This document shows, piece after piece, positions 7,097 through 14,672 of a DNA stretch of 16,903 nt. Each line of letters starts with the position of its first letter. The stretch's first letter is position 1. Source of the DNA: an uncultured Methylococcaceae bacterium. Its GTDB lineage: Bacteria > Pseudomonadota > Gammaproteobacteria > Methylococcales > Methylomonadaceae. The DNA is taken from the NCBI GenBank assembly GCA_903939355.1, contig CAJAHC010000504.1, positions 1 through 16,903 on the forward strand, written 5' to 3'. The notes beneath the pieces are model-generated. The model saw nothing but the letters and a program-made list of their open reading frames with translations, searched no databases and was not told the DNA's origin. Made by a program: the position numbers and the translations under genes.

Positions 7097-9337
7097 ATGG
7101 CTGTCACTATTAACTTCAACACCCTGCGTCAACGTGCCAGCCAGTTTGCCAAGGATTTTGAAGGGGTTACCTCAGAAAAGAAAAGTGATCAAGATTTTAT
7201 GCGCGGGTTTTGCGCCATCTTTGGTATTAATCCCAATCGTATTGACTGGCAATATCCGCTTAAAGAATTTAATAAAGTAAGCAAGAAATCGAGCACTATT
7301 TGGGCTGATGGCGTTTTGCGCGGCACGCTACTAATAGAGATGAAATCAGCCGGTAAAGATCTGGAAGAAGCTTATATCCAAGCCAGCGGTTACGTGAGCT
7401 TGATGAATGATAAAGACAGGCCGGATTATATTCTGGTCAGTGATTTTGCCAACCTGCATTTATATAATCGCATCACCGGTGCGCCCCGTCTTGAGCTTAA
7501 ACTAAACGACTTACCGCAACAAATAGAACCGTTCCTGTTTTTGGCAAACTATGAAATCATCGCCATTGAACAGCAGGTGCATATCAACAAAGAAGCCGCT
7601 GAAACCATGGCCAAGTTGCATGATGCGATTAAAGCCACCGGTTACAGCGGCAAAGATTTGGAAACCTATCTGGTACGCTTGTTGTTTTGTCTGTTTGCGG
7701 AAGATACCGGCTTGTTTGGTGAGAACGGTGTGTTTCTTGATTATCTGATTAATCATACCCAAGCCGATGGTTCTGATTTACACGGATGTTTGATGTCGTT
7801 GTTTGATACCTTAAACAAGCCGGATGACAGTTATTTACAAGAACACGCTTATTATACGGGCCCTAAACGCTTAAAAAACCTGCCCGAACATCGGGCCAAG
7901 TTTCCTTATATCAATGGCCAACTGTTTGCCGGCGCTTTGGCAGAATGCTGTTTTGACGAAGCCGCCAGAAAAACCCTGATTGACAGCGCCAAGCTCGATT
8001 GGAGTAATATCAGTCCGGCTATTTTCGGTTCTTTGTTTCAAGCCATCATGCACTTTGAGGACGAAGCCGCAACCGCTAAAAGTAAAAAACGCCGTGAGTT
8101 TGGCGCCCATTACACCAGTGAAGAAAATATCCTTAAAGTGATCAATCCCTTGTTTATGGATGACTTGCGGAAGGAATTTGCAAAGTGCGGTAAAACGCCC
8201 GCCAAGTTAGGTGCGTTTCATAATCGTTTGGCCGCCCTTAATTTTTTTGATCCGGCTTGTGGTTGCGGAAACTTCTTGGTCATTGCTTACCGCGAATTAC
8301 GGTTGTTAGAATTGGAAGTGATTCAAAAACTGTTTGGTAACAATCTGACCGCCCAGCTGGATGTTGATACGCTTATCCGTTGCAATGTCGATCAATTTCA
8401 CGGTATCGAAATAGACGACAGTGCCGCGCAAATTGCCACGGTCGCCTTATGGCTGACTGATCATCAAATGAATACCAAGGTACAAAGTCTCGGACTTTAT
8501 TACCACCGCATTCCCTTGGTAAAAAAAGCCAACATCGTTTGTGCCAATGCCTTGCAGATTGATTGGAATGAAGTGCTTCCGGCTGAGAAGTGTAGTTTTG
8601 TCATGGGTAATCCGCCGTTTGTGGGTTACAGCTATCAAAGTAAAGATCAAAAATCCGATCTTGCCACTGTGTTTAAAGGCATGAACGGTGCGGGTGTGTT
8701 GGATTTGGTGGCGGCTTGGCATATTACTGCGGCGCGTTATATTCAGGCCAATCCTAAAATCCCTGTTGCCTTTGTGTCCACTAATAGCTTAACCCAAGGC
8801 GGACAAGTTGCATTATTGTGGACAGAGCTATTGAAGCTCAATATCAAATTACATTTTGCTCACCGCACGTTTCGTTGGAGCAATGAAGGTAAAGGGGTTG
8901 CCGCTGTGCATTGTGTCATTATGGGTTTTCATCACTCACCTGTAGGGGCGAATAAATTCGCCCCTACAATGTGCCGATTGTTCGATTATGGTGACGACAT
9001 TGCCGGCGAGCCGATTGAAATACAAGCCAAACAGATTAATCCGTATTTGGTCGATGCGCCGACAGTGCTGATTGATAAACGCCGTAAGCCATTAAATCCT
9101 GATATGCCTGAAATGACTTATGGTAATAAAGCCACCGATGGCGGAAATTTGCTGTTATCACAAGAAGAAGCTGATTTCATCCACAAAAATGATCCTATTG
9201 CCTTAAAATATCTGCGTCAATTTTTAGGTGCGGATGAGTTTATTAACAATCTGCCTCGTTACTGTCTGTGGCTTAAAACAGTACGGCACAAGATCGTAAA
9301 GACTCACCTGAAATTCAACGACGCATGGAAGGGGTGA
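7097..9337 (+). CDS. Type IIL/MmeI-like endonuclease-methyltransferase, N-terminal part (frameshifted)
   Basis: Type IIL restriction-modification enzymes join a nuclease, an N6-adenine methyltransferase and a target-recognition domain in one chain. The N-terminal MmeI-type domain shows a PD-(D/E)xK site with D71, E81 and K83 (EMKSAGKDL). A helical linker follows. The SAM-binding motif I DPACGCGNF is at 385-393 and the catalytic motif IV NPPF at 505-508. The recognition region begins after about residue 650. AAAGGA before the ATG is a good ribosome site. Residues 728-746 are out-of-frame translation. The true continuation (STAQDRKDSPEIQRR then MEGVK) is in the next frame and is recovered by adding one base to the A-run at 9275-9278. 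Residues 616-624 are encoded by a palindromic repeat. As written the protein lacks half its recognition domain and is probably inactive or altered. Confidence 0.85.
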   Translation: MAVTINFNTLRQRASQFAKDFEGVTSEKKSDQDFMRGFCAIFGINPNRIDWQYPLKEFNKVSKKSSTIWADGVLRGTLLIEMKSAGKDLEEAYIQASGYVSLMNDKDRPDYILVSDFANLHLYNRITGAPRLELKLNDLPQQIEPFLFLANYEIIAIEQQVHINKEAAETMAKLHDAIKATGYSGKDLETYLVRLLFCLFAEDTGLFGENGVFLDYLINHTQADGSDLHGCLMSLFDTLNKPDDSYLQEHAYYTGPKRLKNLPEHRAKFPYINGQLFAGALAECCFDEAARKTLIDSAKLDWSNISPAIFGSLFQAIMHFEDEAATAKSKKRREFGAHYTSEENILKVINPLFMDDLRKEFAKCGKTPAKLGAFHNRLAALNFFDPACGCGNFLVIAYRELRLLELEVIQKLFGNNLTAQLDVDTLIRCNVDQFHGIEIDDSAAQIATVALWLTDHQMNTKVQSLGLYYHRIPLVKKANIVCANALQIDWNEVLPAEKCSFVMGNPPFVGYSYQSKDQKSDLATVFKGMNGAGVLDLVAAWHITAARYIQANPKIPVAFVSTNSLTQGGQVALLWTELLKLNIKLHFAHRTFRWSNEGKGVAAVHCVIMGFHHSPVGANKFAPTMCRLFDYGDDIAGEPIEIQAKQINPYLVDAPTVLIDKRRKPLNPDMPEMTYGNKATDGGNLLLSQEEADFIHKNDPIALKYLRQFLGADEFINNLPRYCLWLKTVRHKIVKTHLKFNDAWKG
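8941..8968 (+). repeat. Palindromic repeat element inserted in frame in the methyltransferase gene
   Basis: The 28 bases form a perfect palindrome with 13-bp arms (TGTAGGGGCGAAT / ATTCGCCCCTACA) around a 2-nt centre. From memory, GTAGGGGCGA...TCGCCCCTAC palindromes are dispersed repeats, REP- or MITE-like, in many proteobacterial and cyanobacterial genomes. Here the element is read in frame as VGANKFAPT (residues 616-624), where related enzymes run from the GVAAVHCVI strand to the LFDY strand with only a short loop. It adds residues without a stop. No other copy is visible in this window. Confidence 0.75.
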
Positions 9338-10002
9338 AAGCTATGCGCTTAGCCAGTCCGAAAATACCTACGAAACAAATGGCAGAAATGCCGTATTTAT
9401 TTGGTCAAATTCGTCAGAAAGACCAGCCGTATTTGTTAATTCCAAGCACTTCGTCTGAACAACGAAACTTTGTGCCATTGGGTTATTTTCAATCCGATGT
9501 TATTTGTAGTAATGCTAATTTCATGCTCCCAAACGCCAGTCTTTATCATTTCGGCATACTCAGCTCTACCTTCCATAATGCCTGGCTTCGAGCAGTTTGT
9601 GGTCGTCTGAAAAGCGATTACCGTTACTCCAACACCATCGTCTACAACAATTTCCCGTGGCCTGGAACCATCACTCCTACTCAACAAGCAAAAATAGAAA
9701 CCGCCGCTCAACTGGTTTTAGAAGCCCGTATCGCCGAAGAAAATAATTGCGCCGAACAAGGCCAAAAATGTTCACTCGCTACGCTATATGCCGCTGGCAA
9801 TATGCCAACCGATTTATTAAAAGCCCACAACGCACTCGATAAAGCGGTCGATGCCGCCTACGGTTACAAAGGCGGCGAAGAGGATGCTTCACGCGTCGCG
9901 TTCTTGTTTGAGCAATACCAAAAACTAATTGCCCAGCCCCAAGTTAAAGCAACCAAGGAACCCAAAACAGCTCCTAAAAAACCAATGATAGAACTGAGTT
10001 AA
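9325..10002 (+). CDS. Type IIL/MmeI-like enzyme, C-terminal target-recognition part (frameshifted remainder)
   Basis: The 225 residues correspond to the C-terminal portion of the same fused enzyme. They include MEGVKAMRLAS, the family-typical LFGQIRQKDQPYLLIPSTSS, the LGYF segment, CGRLKSDYRYSNTIVYNNFPWP and the helical MmeI C-terminal domain that packs on the recognition domain. The sequence aligns with what should follow RYCLWLK in the upstream piece, so this is not an independent gene by origin. Its ATG has no Shine-Dalgarno and overlaps the end of the upstream frame by 13 nt. It could be made only by translational coupling or if the frameshift is a sequencing error. The open frame actually extends back to about 9277. 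A hairpin-forming repeat follows the stop codon. Confidence 0.75.
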   Translation: MEGVKAMRLASPKIPTKQMAEMPYLFGQIRQKDQPYLLIPSTSSEQRNFVPLGYFQSDVICSNANFMLPNASLYHFGILSSTFHNAWLRAVCGRLKSDYRYSNTIVYNNFPWPGTITPTQQAKIETAAQLVLEARIAEENNCAEQGQKCSLATLYAAGNMPTDLLKAHNALDKAVDAAYGYKGGEEDASRVAFLFEQYQKLIAQPQVKATKEPKTAPKKPMIELS

Positions 10003-10011
10003 CAGACAGCT

Positions 10012-10043
10012 AGGTTGTGTTAGGCATCAGCCGTAACCCGACA
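10012..10043 (+). repeat. Imperfect stem-loop after the restriction-modification gene, REP-like
   Basis: AGGTTGTGTTAGGC can fold on GCCGTAACCCGACA around a 4-nt loop, with one bulge and one or two non-pairs. It looks like a decayed copy of the common GTTGGGTTA...TAACCCAAC type of intergenic palindrome. It starts 10 nt after the stop codon and could also slow or terminate transcription. The fold is seen directly; repeat family membership is inferred from memory. Confidence 0.35.
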
Positions 10044-10112
10044 TATTGACCTCTCCCAATTACCTTAAAGGATGAATGGCAGGAAAATGAATAATGACAG
10101 GGAAACCCAATC

Positions 10113-10916
10113 ATGATGACCGACCGCGAAGATAGTCTTCTTATCTACGAAATCGATGCACTGTCTCTGCAACTTGCTGCCCTTTTGGATAATCTGGAGC
10201 AAATGCAGCAAAAGGAAAAGCCTTATTTGTTGGCTTTGTATCAAACCCGTCTTGGCGAACTTGAGTATCATTTGCTAAATTTGCAGGTAGAATGCCGAAC
10301 CTTGCGGCGACGGATTGAGCAGTCAGTAGCACTGTTGAATCGCGGTGAAATGCTGACACAACAAATTTTGAGCGACATTGAGGCGCAGGTAAAGCGGGAT
10401 TTATTGGTTTGGCAAACACAAATCAGCAATCAAGCACAGGCGTTGGCGGCTGGAAAGGCCTTTTTTTCGGAACTGGTTGTGATTGACAGCAGTACCCAGC
10501 AACGCGCGAAAAAGGCTTATCGCCGCTTGGTGCGTTTGCTGCACCCTGATGTCAGTCCTCAACATCGGGAGTTATTCGATCATTACTGGCAGACGGTCCA
10601 AGATGCTTATGGCAATATTGATGCAGACTTGCTGGAGGCTTTGCAGCATATAGTTGAAACAGCGGTTTCCCAATGCTCACATCAGGCGGACAAGCACGCG
10701 GAAACTATTTCTCGTCTTAATACGTTAATCGCCAGTCACAGCGAACGGTTAATTACTTTAAAAACTGAAGTGCCTTTTTGCTGGTCGGAACAATTGCATG
10801 ATTCTGAATGGCTATCCGCCCGTAAAGCTGCCTTAGACGTGACGATTGCCTCAGAAACCGAACACTGGGCGCAGTTGGTTAGTCGCCATGCCAAAATCGT
10901 CGCCCAAGTAAGCTAA
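10113..10916 (+). CDS. Coiled-coil protein with an internal J-domain-like segment
   Basis: The 267-residue protein is mostly predicted helix. An N-terminal Leu/Gln/Glu-rich stretch (about 8-110) has heptad character and is probably coiled coil. A J-domain core follows at about 126-175 (AKKAYRRLVRLLHPD, with H144-P-D146, then a helix ending VQDAY). A second helical tail runs to the end. The HPD tripeptide is the element by which J-proteins stimulate the ATPase of DnaK/Hsp70. There is no Gly/Phe region or zinc finger, so this is not DnaJ or CbpA. No signal peptide or membrane segment is seen. Two consecutive ATGs (10113 and 10116) are possible starts, with AGGG upstream. It precedes the HIRAN gene by 8 nt, indicating an operon, and follows the restriction-modification gene. 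Function unknown. Confidence 0.7.
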   Translation: MMTDREDSLLIYEIDALSLQLAALLDNLEQMQQKEKPYLLALYQTRLGELEYHLLNLQVECRTLRRRIEQSVALLNRGEMLTQQILSDIEAQVKRDLLVWQTQISNQAQALAAGKAFFSELVVIDSSTQQRAKKAYRRLVRLLHPDVSPQHRELFDHYWQTVQDAYGNIDADLLEALQHIVETAVSQCSHQADKHAETISRLNTLIASHSERLITLKTEVPFCWSEQLHDSEWLSARKAALDVTIASETEHWAQLVSRHAKIVAQVS

Positions 10917-10924
10917 GGATTGAT

Positions 10925-11359
10925 ATGACTGACCAGGTGCCAATGACAACCCTCATGCAGCAACTAATGCTGCAAACCTTACAAAAAACCGCCATTGCCT
11001 TGCCATTTGCTCAAGACATTTTTTTGCTGGAAACCCATATTGCCGGATTGCATTATTACGACATCAAAAATCTTTCCACCCCGCTGCAGCTTGCCGATGC
11101 TTTATTACTGCGCCGCGAACCCGACAATATCAATGATGAACTGGCGATTGTTATATTAACCGTTTCGGCTCAAAAGTTGGGCTACCTTCCCAAATTCCGT
11201 AATCAGGTCTTGGCGCGATTAATGGATGTCGGAAAATCCATGGTCGCTGAGGTGGCGCAACTTAAGACTTACGATAATACCGCCTCAGCTTACGCACCTA
11301 AATCCATAGACCCAACAACAATAATTGACGTCAGATTAAGAATTTCGTTGCGCGAGTAA
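10925..11359 (+). CDS. HIRAN-domain protein
   Basis: The 144-residue protein is essentially one HIRAN domain. Visible landmarks are IAGLHYYD (39-46), LLLRREPDNINDELAIVI (60-77) and KLGYLPKFRNQVLARLMD (84-101). These match the family pattern of a G-x-x-YY strand, a REP-N-x-x-D-x-x-A turn and a LGY-P...N..LARLMD helix. HIRAN domains occur fused to SNF2 helicases such as HLTF, where they bind 3' DNA ends, and as stand-alone bacterial proteins of uncertain role. The start has AAGGA 5 nt upstream. It lies 8 nt after the J-domain gene on the same strand, so the two are very likely co-expressed. A DNA-end-binding or stress role is inference. Confidence 0.8.
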   Translation: MTDQVPMTTLMQQLMLQTLQKTAIALPFAQDIFLLETHIAGLHYYDIKNLSTPLQLADALLLRREPDNINDELAIVILTVSAQKLGYLPKFRNQVLARLMDVGKSMVAEVAQLKTYDNTASAYAPKSIDPTTIIDVRLRISLRE

Positions 11360-11640
11360 GCCTACAACCCTGCTCCAAACGTTTAATATTTACCGTTATA
11401 CAAAAAGTTTGCGTTAGGCATCTATAGCTATTTGTATTTGGTTCAGGCAGGGTAAAAACGTAAGTAACGAGGTTGCAAACACCGTCACGCCGAATCCCTA
11501 TGAACCTTCGTTCTAAGTATTACTTGGCATTCCTTTCAGTAACCCTGTAAAAAAGGATCAATCTCACCAGTGACTGTTAACTGTGCCATTTTTTATCCTT
11601 ATTTACTGTTAAAATTTAAAAAGCAACTCAACCTTGATCC
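11360..11640. other. Non-coding gap between the convergent HIRAN gene and comEC
   Basis: No convincing gene lies in this stretch. It contains a possible stem at 11466-11512 (AACGAGGTT against AACCTTCGTT, one bulge, long loop) and an 8-bp inverted repeat AGGATCAA/TTGATCCT at 11554-11561 and 11634-11641. On the minus strand it also has a 17-codon micro-ORF (11536-11589) preceded by AAGGA. No classical terminator hairpin with a U-run was found for either flanking gene. Confidence 0.4.
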
Positions 11641-13902
11641 TCATTTATTATTCCAATATTTACTTTCTGTCTCACGCATTGCCTGTATTAGCCATGAGCC
11701 GTCTTTCGTACTTAACGTAATTGCGCCCTTATCAGCGGTATTTAACCATTTTGCTTTTATTTGCTCATACCGCTGTAAAACATCTGAATGAGGATGACCA
11801 AATTGATTACGATACCCCGCTGAAATTAATGCATACTCAGGCTGTACTGCTTTAATAAAATCGAAGGTCGAAGAGGTTTTACTACCATGATGAGGGGCAA
11901 TTAAGACTTTGGCTTTTAAATCTGTCCCATAGGTTTCCACTAACCAGGCTTCTGCCGACGCTTCTATATCACTAGTTAATAAAACAGTACCTTGTTCTGC
12001 TTCAATTTTTAACACACAAGAATTATCGTTTTCTGAAACAAACTGTTGTTGCGGAGCTAGTAGAGTAAACCTCACATCATCCCATAACCATGACTGCCCT
12101 GCCCTACATTTAATAGGTGCATAATCCTTTAGCCGCTCGGGTGCACTGGTTAACAACTGCTCTACTGTGATACCGCGCAACACCGATACTGCACCACCGA
12201 TGTGATCATTATCGCCGTGACTTATAATTAATTTATCGACCTTTTCTGCGCCTTGCTGACGCAAAAAAGGCAATAAAACACTTTTACCAATATCACTTTC
12301 CTCAGAAAATTTGGCACCGGTATCATAAACTAACCAATGATTTTGAGTTTGCACGACTAGCGACAACGCTTGACCAACATCTAACAGCGTCAAATTAATA
12401 TTCCCTGGTTCCGGATTTTTTGGCTCAGTAAATATCAAAGGCAAAAACATCACCAGACTCAACCATCTGGCGGGAATACCACGAGGCGCCAGTAACAATA
12501 AAACTCCTGGGATTGCGAACACTAACGCCCATAATGATGGTTGAGCATGGGTGATTGTTGCAAAAGGTAATGCTGCCATACGTTCCAAGAACCACCATAA
12601 CCCTTGTAACGCGCCATCAACGATAAAAAACAGCTTAAGGGCTATAAATGGCGAAATAAACATCACCAAAACACCGACCAATGCCAAAGGCACTGCCAAT
12701 AAACTTATAACGGGGACTGCAATAAAATTAGCCAATGGAGAAATCAGGGAAACCTGTTGAAAAAACAACAGTAATAACGGCGACAAACCAACTGAAGTTG
12801 CCCAATTAATTTTTATTGCCTCAAAAAAATAACTCACTTTTCCCAAACGTCCGGCGATCACATAAATAATCAAAGCCACCGCCAAAAAAGACAGCCAGAA
12901 ACCTACCGATAATACCGACAAAGGATCAAACACTAACACGGCAAACAGTGCAACAGCCAAGGTATTGAAGGGATGAATATTTCTTTGCAGAATAATGGCT
13001 GCCATAATAATAACAAGCATAATGACCGAACGCTCTGTCGGCACGGAAAAGCCTGCTAACGCTGCATAGAATATGGCTGATACTATCGCTACACAAGCGG
13101 CAACTCTTTGCGGCGACCACCTTAGAACTCCCGTCCAGGCCCAAAACTTAAGTACCAAAAAATAAACCAGTCCGGCAATCAAGCTCACATGTGACCCAGA
13201 GATGACCACTAGATGCGTAGCTCCCGTTTTACGAAAAACATCCCATTGATTTTGGGTAATACCACTACCATCTCCGATAGTGAGTGCTTTAATCAGACCA
13301 AGACTCGGTCTAGCATCCAAAATAAGCGACAGTTGATCGGAAATATTTTGTCGCCACACTCCGATACTGATCCAAGCCGACAAACGCCCCAACATTTCTG
13401 GTTTTGGATTGGCGCGCACATAACCGGTTGCGCCCACGTTTTGACTAAATAACCAGCGTTCATAATCAAAGCCACCGGGATTTATACCGCCATGAGGACG
13501 CTTTAACTTAACCACAAAAGACCAGCGTTGACCTGCTTTAATAACTTGCTCAGGAAAATACCAAGTAAGTCTTATTTTAAGGGGTATTTTTTGCGCTGAC
13601 TTAATTACCATAAAATCAAAACGCGTGCGTCTTTCATCCTGCTCAGGCAAACCAACAATAACACCGGTAATCGGTATATCAATGCCCTCGAGGGATTCGG
13701 GTAAGCGATCGGCTAATCTCGACATGGCAAATATAACTGCCCATATCAAACCAGTTGTAAAAAACAACCATCGCCAATAGCGCAACCATGCCATAATGCC
13801 AGCAGAAACAGCCACAAATAATAGCCATTGATTACCCGGCAACTCTGAAAACTGTTGCACAAACAAGAGTCCGGCTAAAAATGACAGGGCAGATAAAATC
13901 AT
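11641..13902 (-). CDS. comEC: DNA internalization-related competence protein ComEC/Rec2
   Basis: ComEC forms the inner-membrane channel for single-stranded DNA uptake during natural transformation. The 753 residues show the standard three-part layout. The N-terminal membrane-anchored DUF4131/OB-like region spans about 1-190. The multi-helix Competence domain begins near GDGSGITQNQWDVFRKTG (210-227) and contains the conserved GSHVSLIAG (236-244). The C-terminal metallo-beta-lactamase-like domain has HGDNDH (562-567) and, further on, APHHGS and GHPHSD, the metal-site motifs proposed to degrade the non-transported strand. A GGAG 5 nt before the ATG supports the start. It is divergent from the DUF2062 gene. 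No frameshift is seen, so competence may be functional, but other com genes are outside the window. Confidence 0.95.
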   Translation of the reverse strand: MILSALSFLAGLLFVQQFSELPGNQWLLFVAVSAGIMAWLRYWRWLFFTTGLIWAVIFAMSRLADRLPESLEGIDIPITGVIVGLPEQDERRTRFDFMVIKSAQKIPLKIRLTWYFPEQVIKAGQRWSFVVKLKRPHGGINPGGFDYERWLFSQNVGATGYVRANPKPEMLGRLSAWISIGVWRQNISDQLSLILDARPSLGLIKALTIGDGSGITQNQWDVFRKTGATHLVVISGSHVSLIAGLVYFLVLKFWAWTGVLRWSPQRVAACVAIVSAIFYAALAGFSVPTERSVIMLVIIMAAIILQRNIHPFNTLAVALFAVLVFDPLSVLSVGFWLSFLAVALIIYVIAGRLGKVSYFFEAIKINWATSVGLSPLLLLFFQQVSLISPLANFIAVPVISLLAVPLALVGVLVMFISPFIALKLFFIVDGALQGLWWFLERMAALPFATITHAQPSLWALVFAIPGVLLLLAPRGIPARWLSLVMFLPLIFTEPKNPEPGNINLTLLDVGQALSLVVQTQNHWLVYDTGAKFSEESDIGKSVLLPFLRQQGAEKVDKLIISHGDNDHIGGAVSVLRGITVEQLLTSAPERLKDYAPIKCRAGQSWLWDDVRFTLLAPQQQFVSENDNSCVLKIEAEQGTVLLTSDIEASAEAWLVETYGTDLKAKVLIAPHHGSKTSSTFDFIKAVQPEYALISAGYRNQFGHPHSDVLQRYEQIKAKWLNTADKGAITLSTKDGSWLIQAMRETESKYWNNK

Positions 13903-14058
13903 TTAGCTCCTGGATGTTTTTGAGACTGATAAAATCTGCTAATATCTACAACGGTTACATCACAACTACTGTTTATACTGTAGCTGTCAAAAAATGAAGC
14001 GTCTTTAATATTAGCGTTTAAACTTCTTAAGGTTATACCTCACTTTATCTACAAAACC

Positions 14059-14613
14059 ATGGCTAAAGCACTTATACAACAACTCTTACATAAGTTTATA
14101 CCTGACCATAACGTCATTAAACAGCATAAAAATCTTCAATTTCTGGGTAATAAACTTCAGGATCCAAATCTTTGGCATTTAAACAGACGTTCTGTATCTA
14201 TAGCTTTTGCTGTGGGACTTTTTTGTGCATGGATACCCACTCTTGGACAAATGGCCATCGCCGCATTAGGGGCATTTTATTTGCGAGGGAACTTACCTAT
14301 TTCCGTAGGACTAGTTTGGTTAACTAATCCAGTGACAATGCCACCTTTATTTTACTTCGCTTATCTGGTTGGACTTTCAATCTTGAATCTCCCAGCCGCC
14401 AATTTCTCAATGGAAGCACTTTTATCTGGTGATATTTTGCTTCCGTTTTTATTTGGCTGTTTGATTATAGGCTTAACATGCGCCACCTTTGGCTATTTTG
14501 GTATTAACGCTTTCTGGCGTTATTATGTCGCAAAAAAATGGGTGACCAGACAACGCACCCGTCAGAATATAAAAAATCCTTTCAGAGCAATAAGTTATGA
14601 AAAACACAGCTAA
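14059..14613 (+). CDS. DUF2062 domain-containing membrane protein
   Basis: This is a 184-residue membrane protein of unknown molecular function. The N-terminus PDPN-like segment DPNLWHLNRRSVS (35-47), a glycine-rich hydrophobic helix (about 48-72), NPVTMPPLFY (90-99) and a further hydrophobic segment (126-150) are the DUF2062 hallmarks. About three to four membrane segments are expected, with a basic cytosolic C-terminus. The bases before the ATG (TCTACAAAACC) lack a clear Shine-Dalgarno, but the start matches the family's usual N-terminus (short basic helix, then a PDH motif). The same gene beside comEC and lol genes is found in Pseudomonas, as I recall, so the neighbourhood is conserved rather than acquired. 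Confidence 0.85.
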   Translation: MAKALIQQLLHKFIPDHNVIKQHKNLQFLGNKLQDPNLWHLNRRSVSIAFAVGLFCAWIPTLGQMAIAALGAFYLRGNLPISVGLVWLTNPVTMPPLFYFAYLVGLSILNLPAANFSMEALLSGDILLPFLFGCLIIGLTCATFGYFGINAFWRYYVAKKWVTRQRTRQNIKNPFRAISYEKHS

Positions 14614-14624
14614 CTGATAAAGCA

Positions 14625-14652
14625 GAAGATATAAAATTTTCTCCGTATCTTC
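14625..14652. terminator. Hairpin in the convergent DUF2062-lolD gap, possible bidirectional terminator
   Basis: GAAGATA and TATCTTC form a perfect 7-bp stem around a 14-nt AT-rich loop in the 59-nt gap between two convergent genes. There is no GC-rich stem and no long U-run, so it would be a weak terminator at best. Confidence 0.25.
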
Positions 14653-14672
14653 ATGACCATCACCTACTATTT

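Noticed and set aside
9275..9278. Classic phase-variable homopolymer in the restriction-modification gene
   Set aside because: The run is only four A residues (five if restored), far shorter than tracts that slip at high rate.
9274..9280. Programmed -1 ribosomal frameshift at the TAAAACA stretch in the split restriction-modification gene
   Set aside because: The heptamer does not fit X-XXY-YYZ; slipping Lys-tRNA from AAA to TAA pairs badly, and no downstream stimulatory stem was seen. A simple one-base loss is the better explanation.
7097..10002. BREX PglX or Type I HsdM identity for the methyltransferase
   Set aside because: The EMKSAGKDL nuclease segment at the N-terminus and the LFGQIRQ-YLLIPSTSS recognition region are MmeI-type, and no pgl, brx, hsdR or hsdS gene is nearby.
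10019..10028. Ten-base repeat GTTAGGCATC shared with 11413-11422
   Set aside because: It is too short to call a repeat family, and the flanks differ.
11570..11791. 73-residue plus-strand frame overlapping the comEC 3' end
   Set aside because: It lies mostly antisense to the conserved metallo-beta-lactamase domain of comEC, has no ribosome site and resembles no family.
13966..13983. Operator-like sequence CTACTGTTTATACTGTAG between comEC and the DUF2062 gene
   Set aside because: Only 4-bp ends and a scattered centre are symmetric, with a 5-nt direct repeat ACTGT; no known regulator site is recognised.
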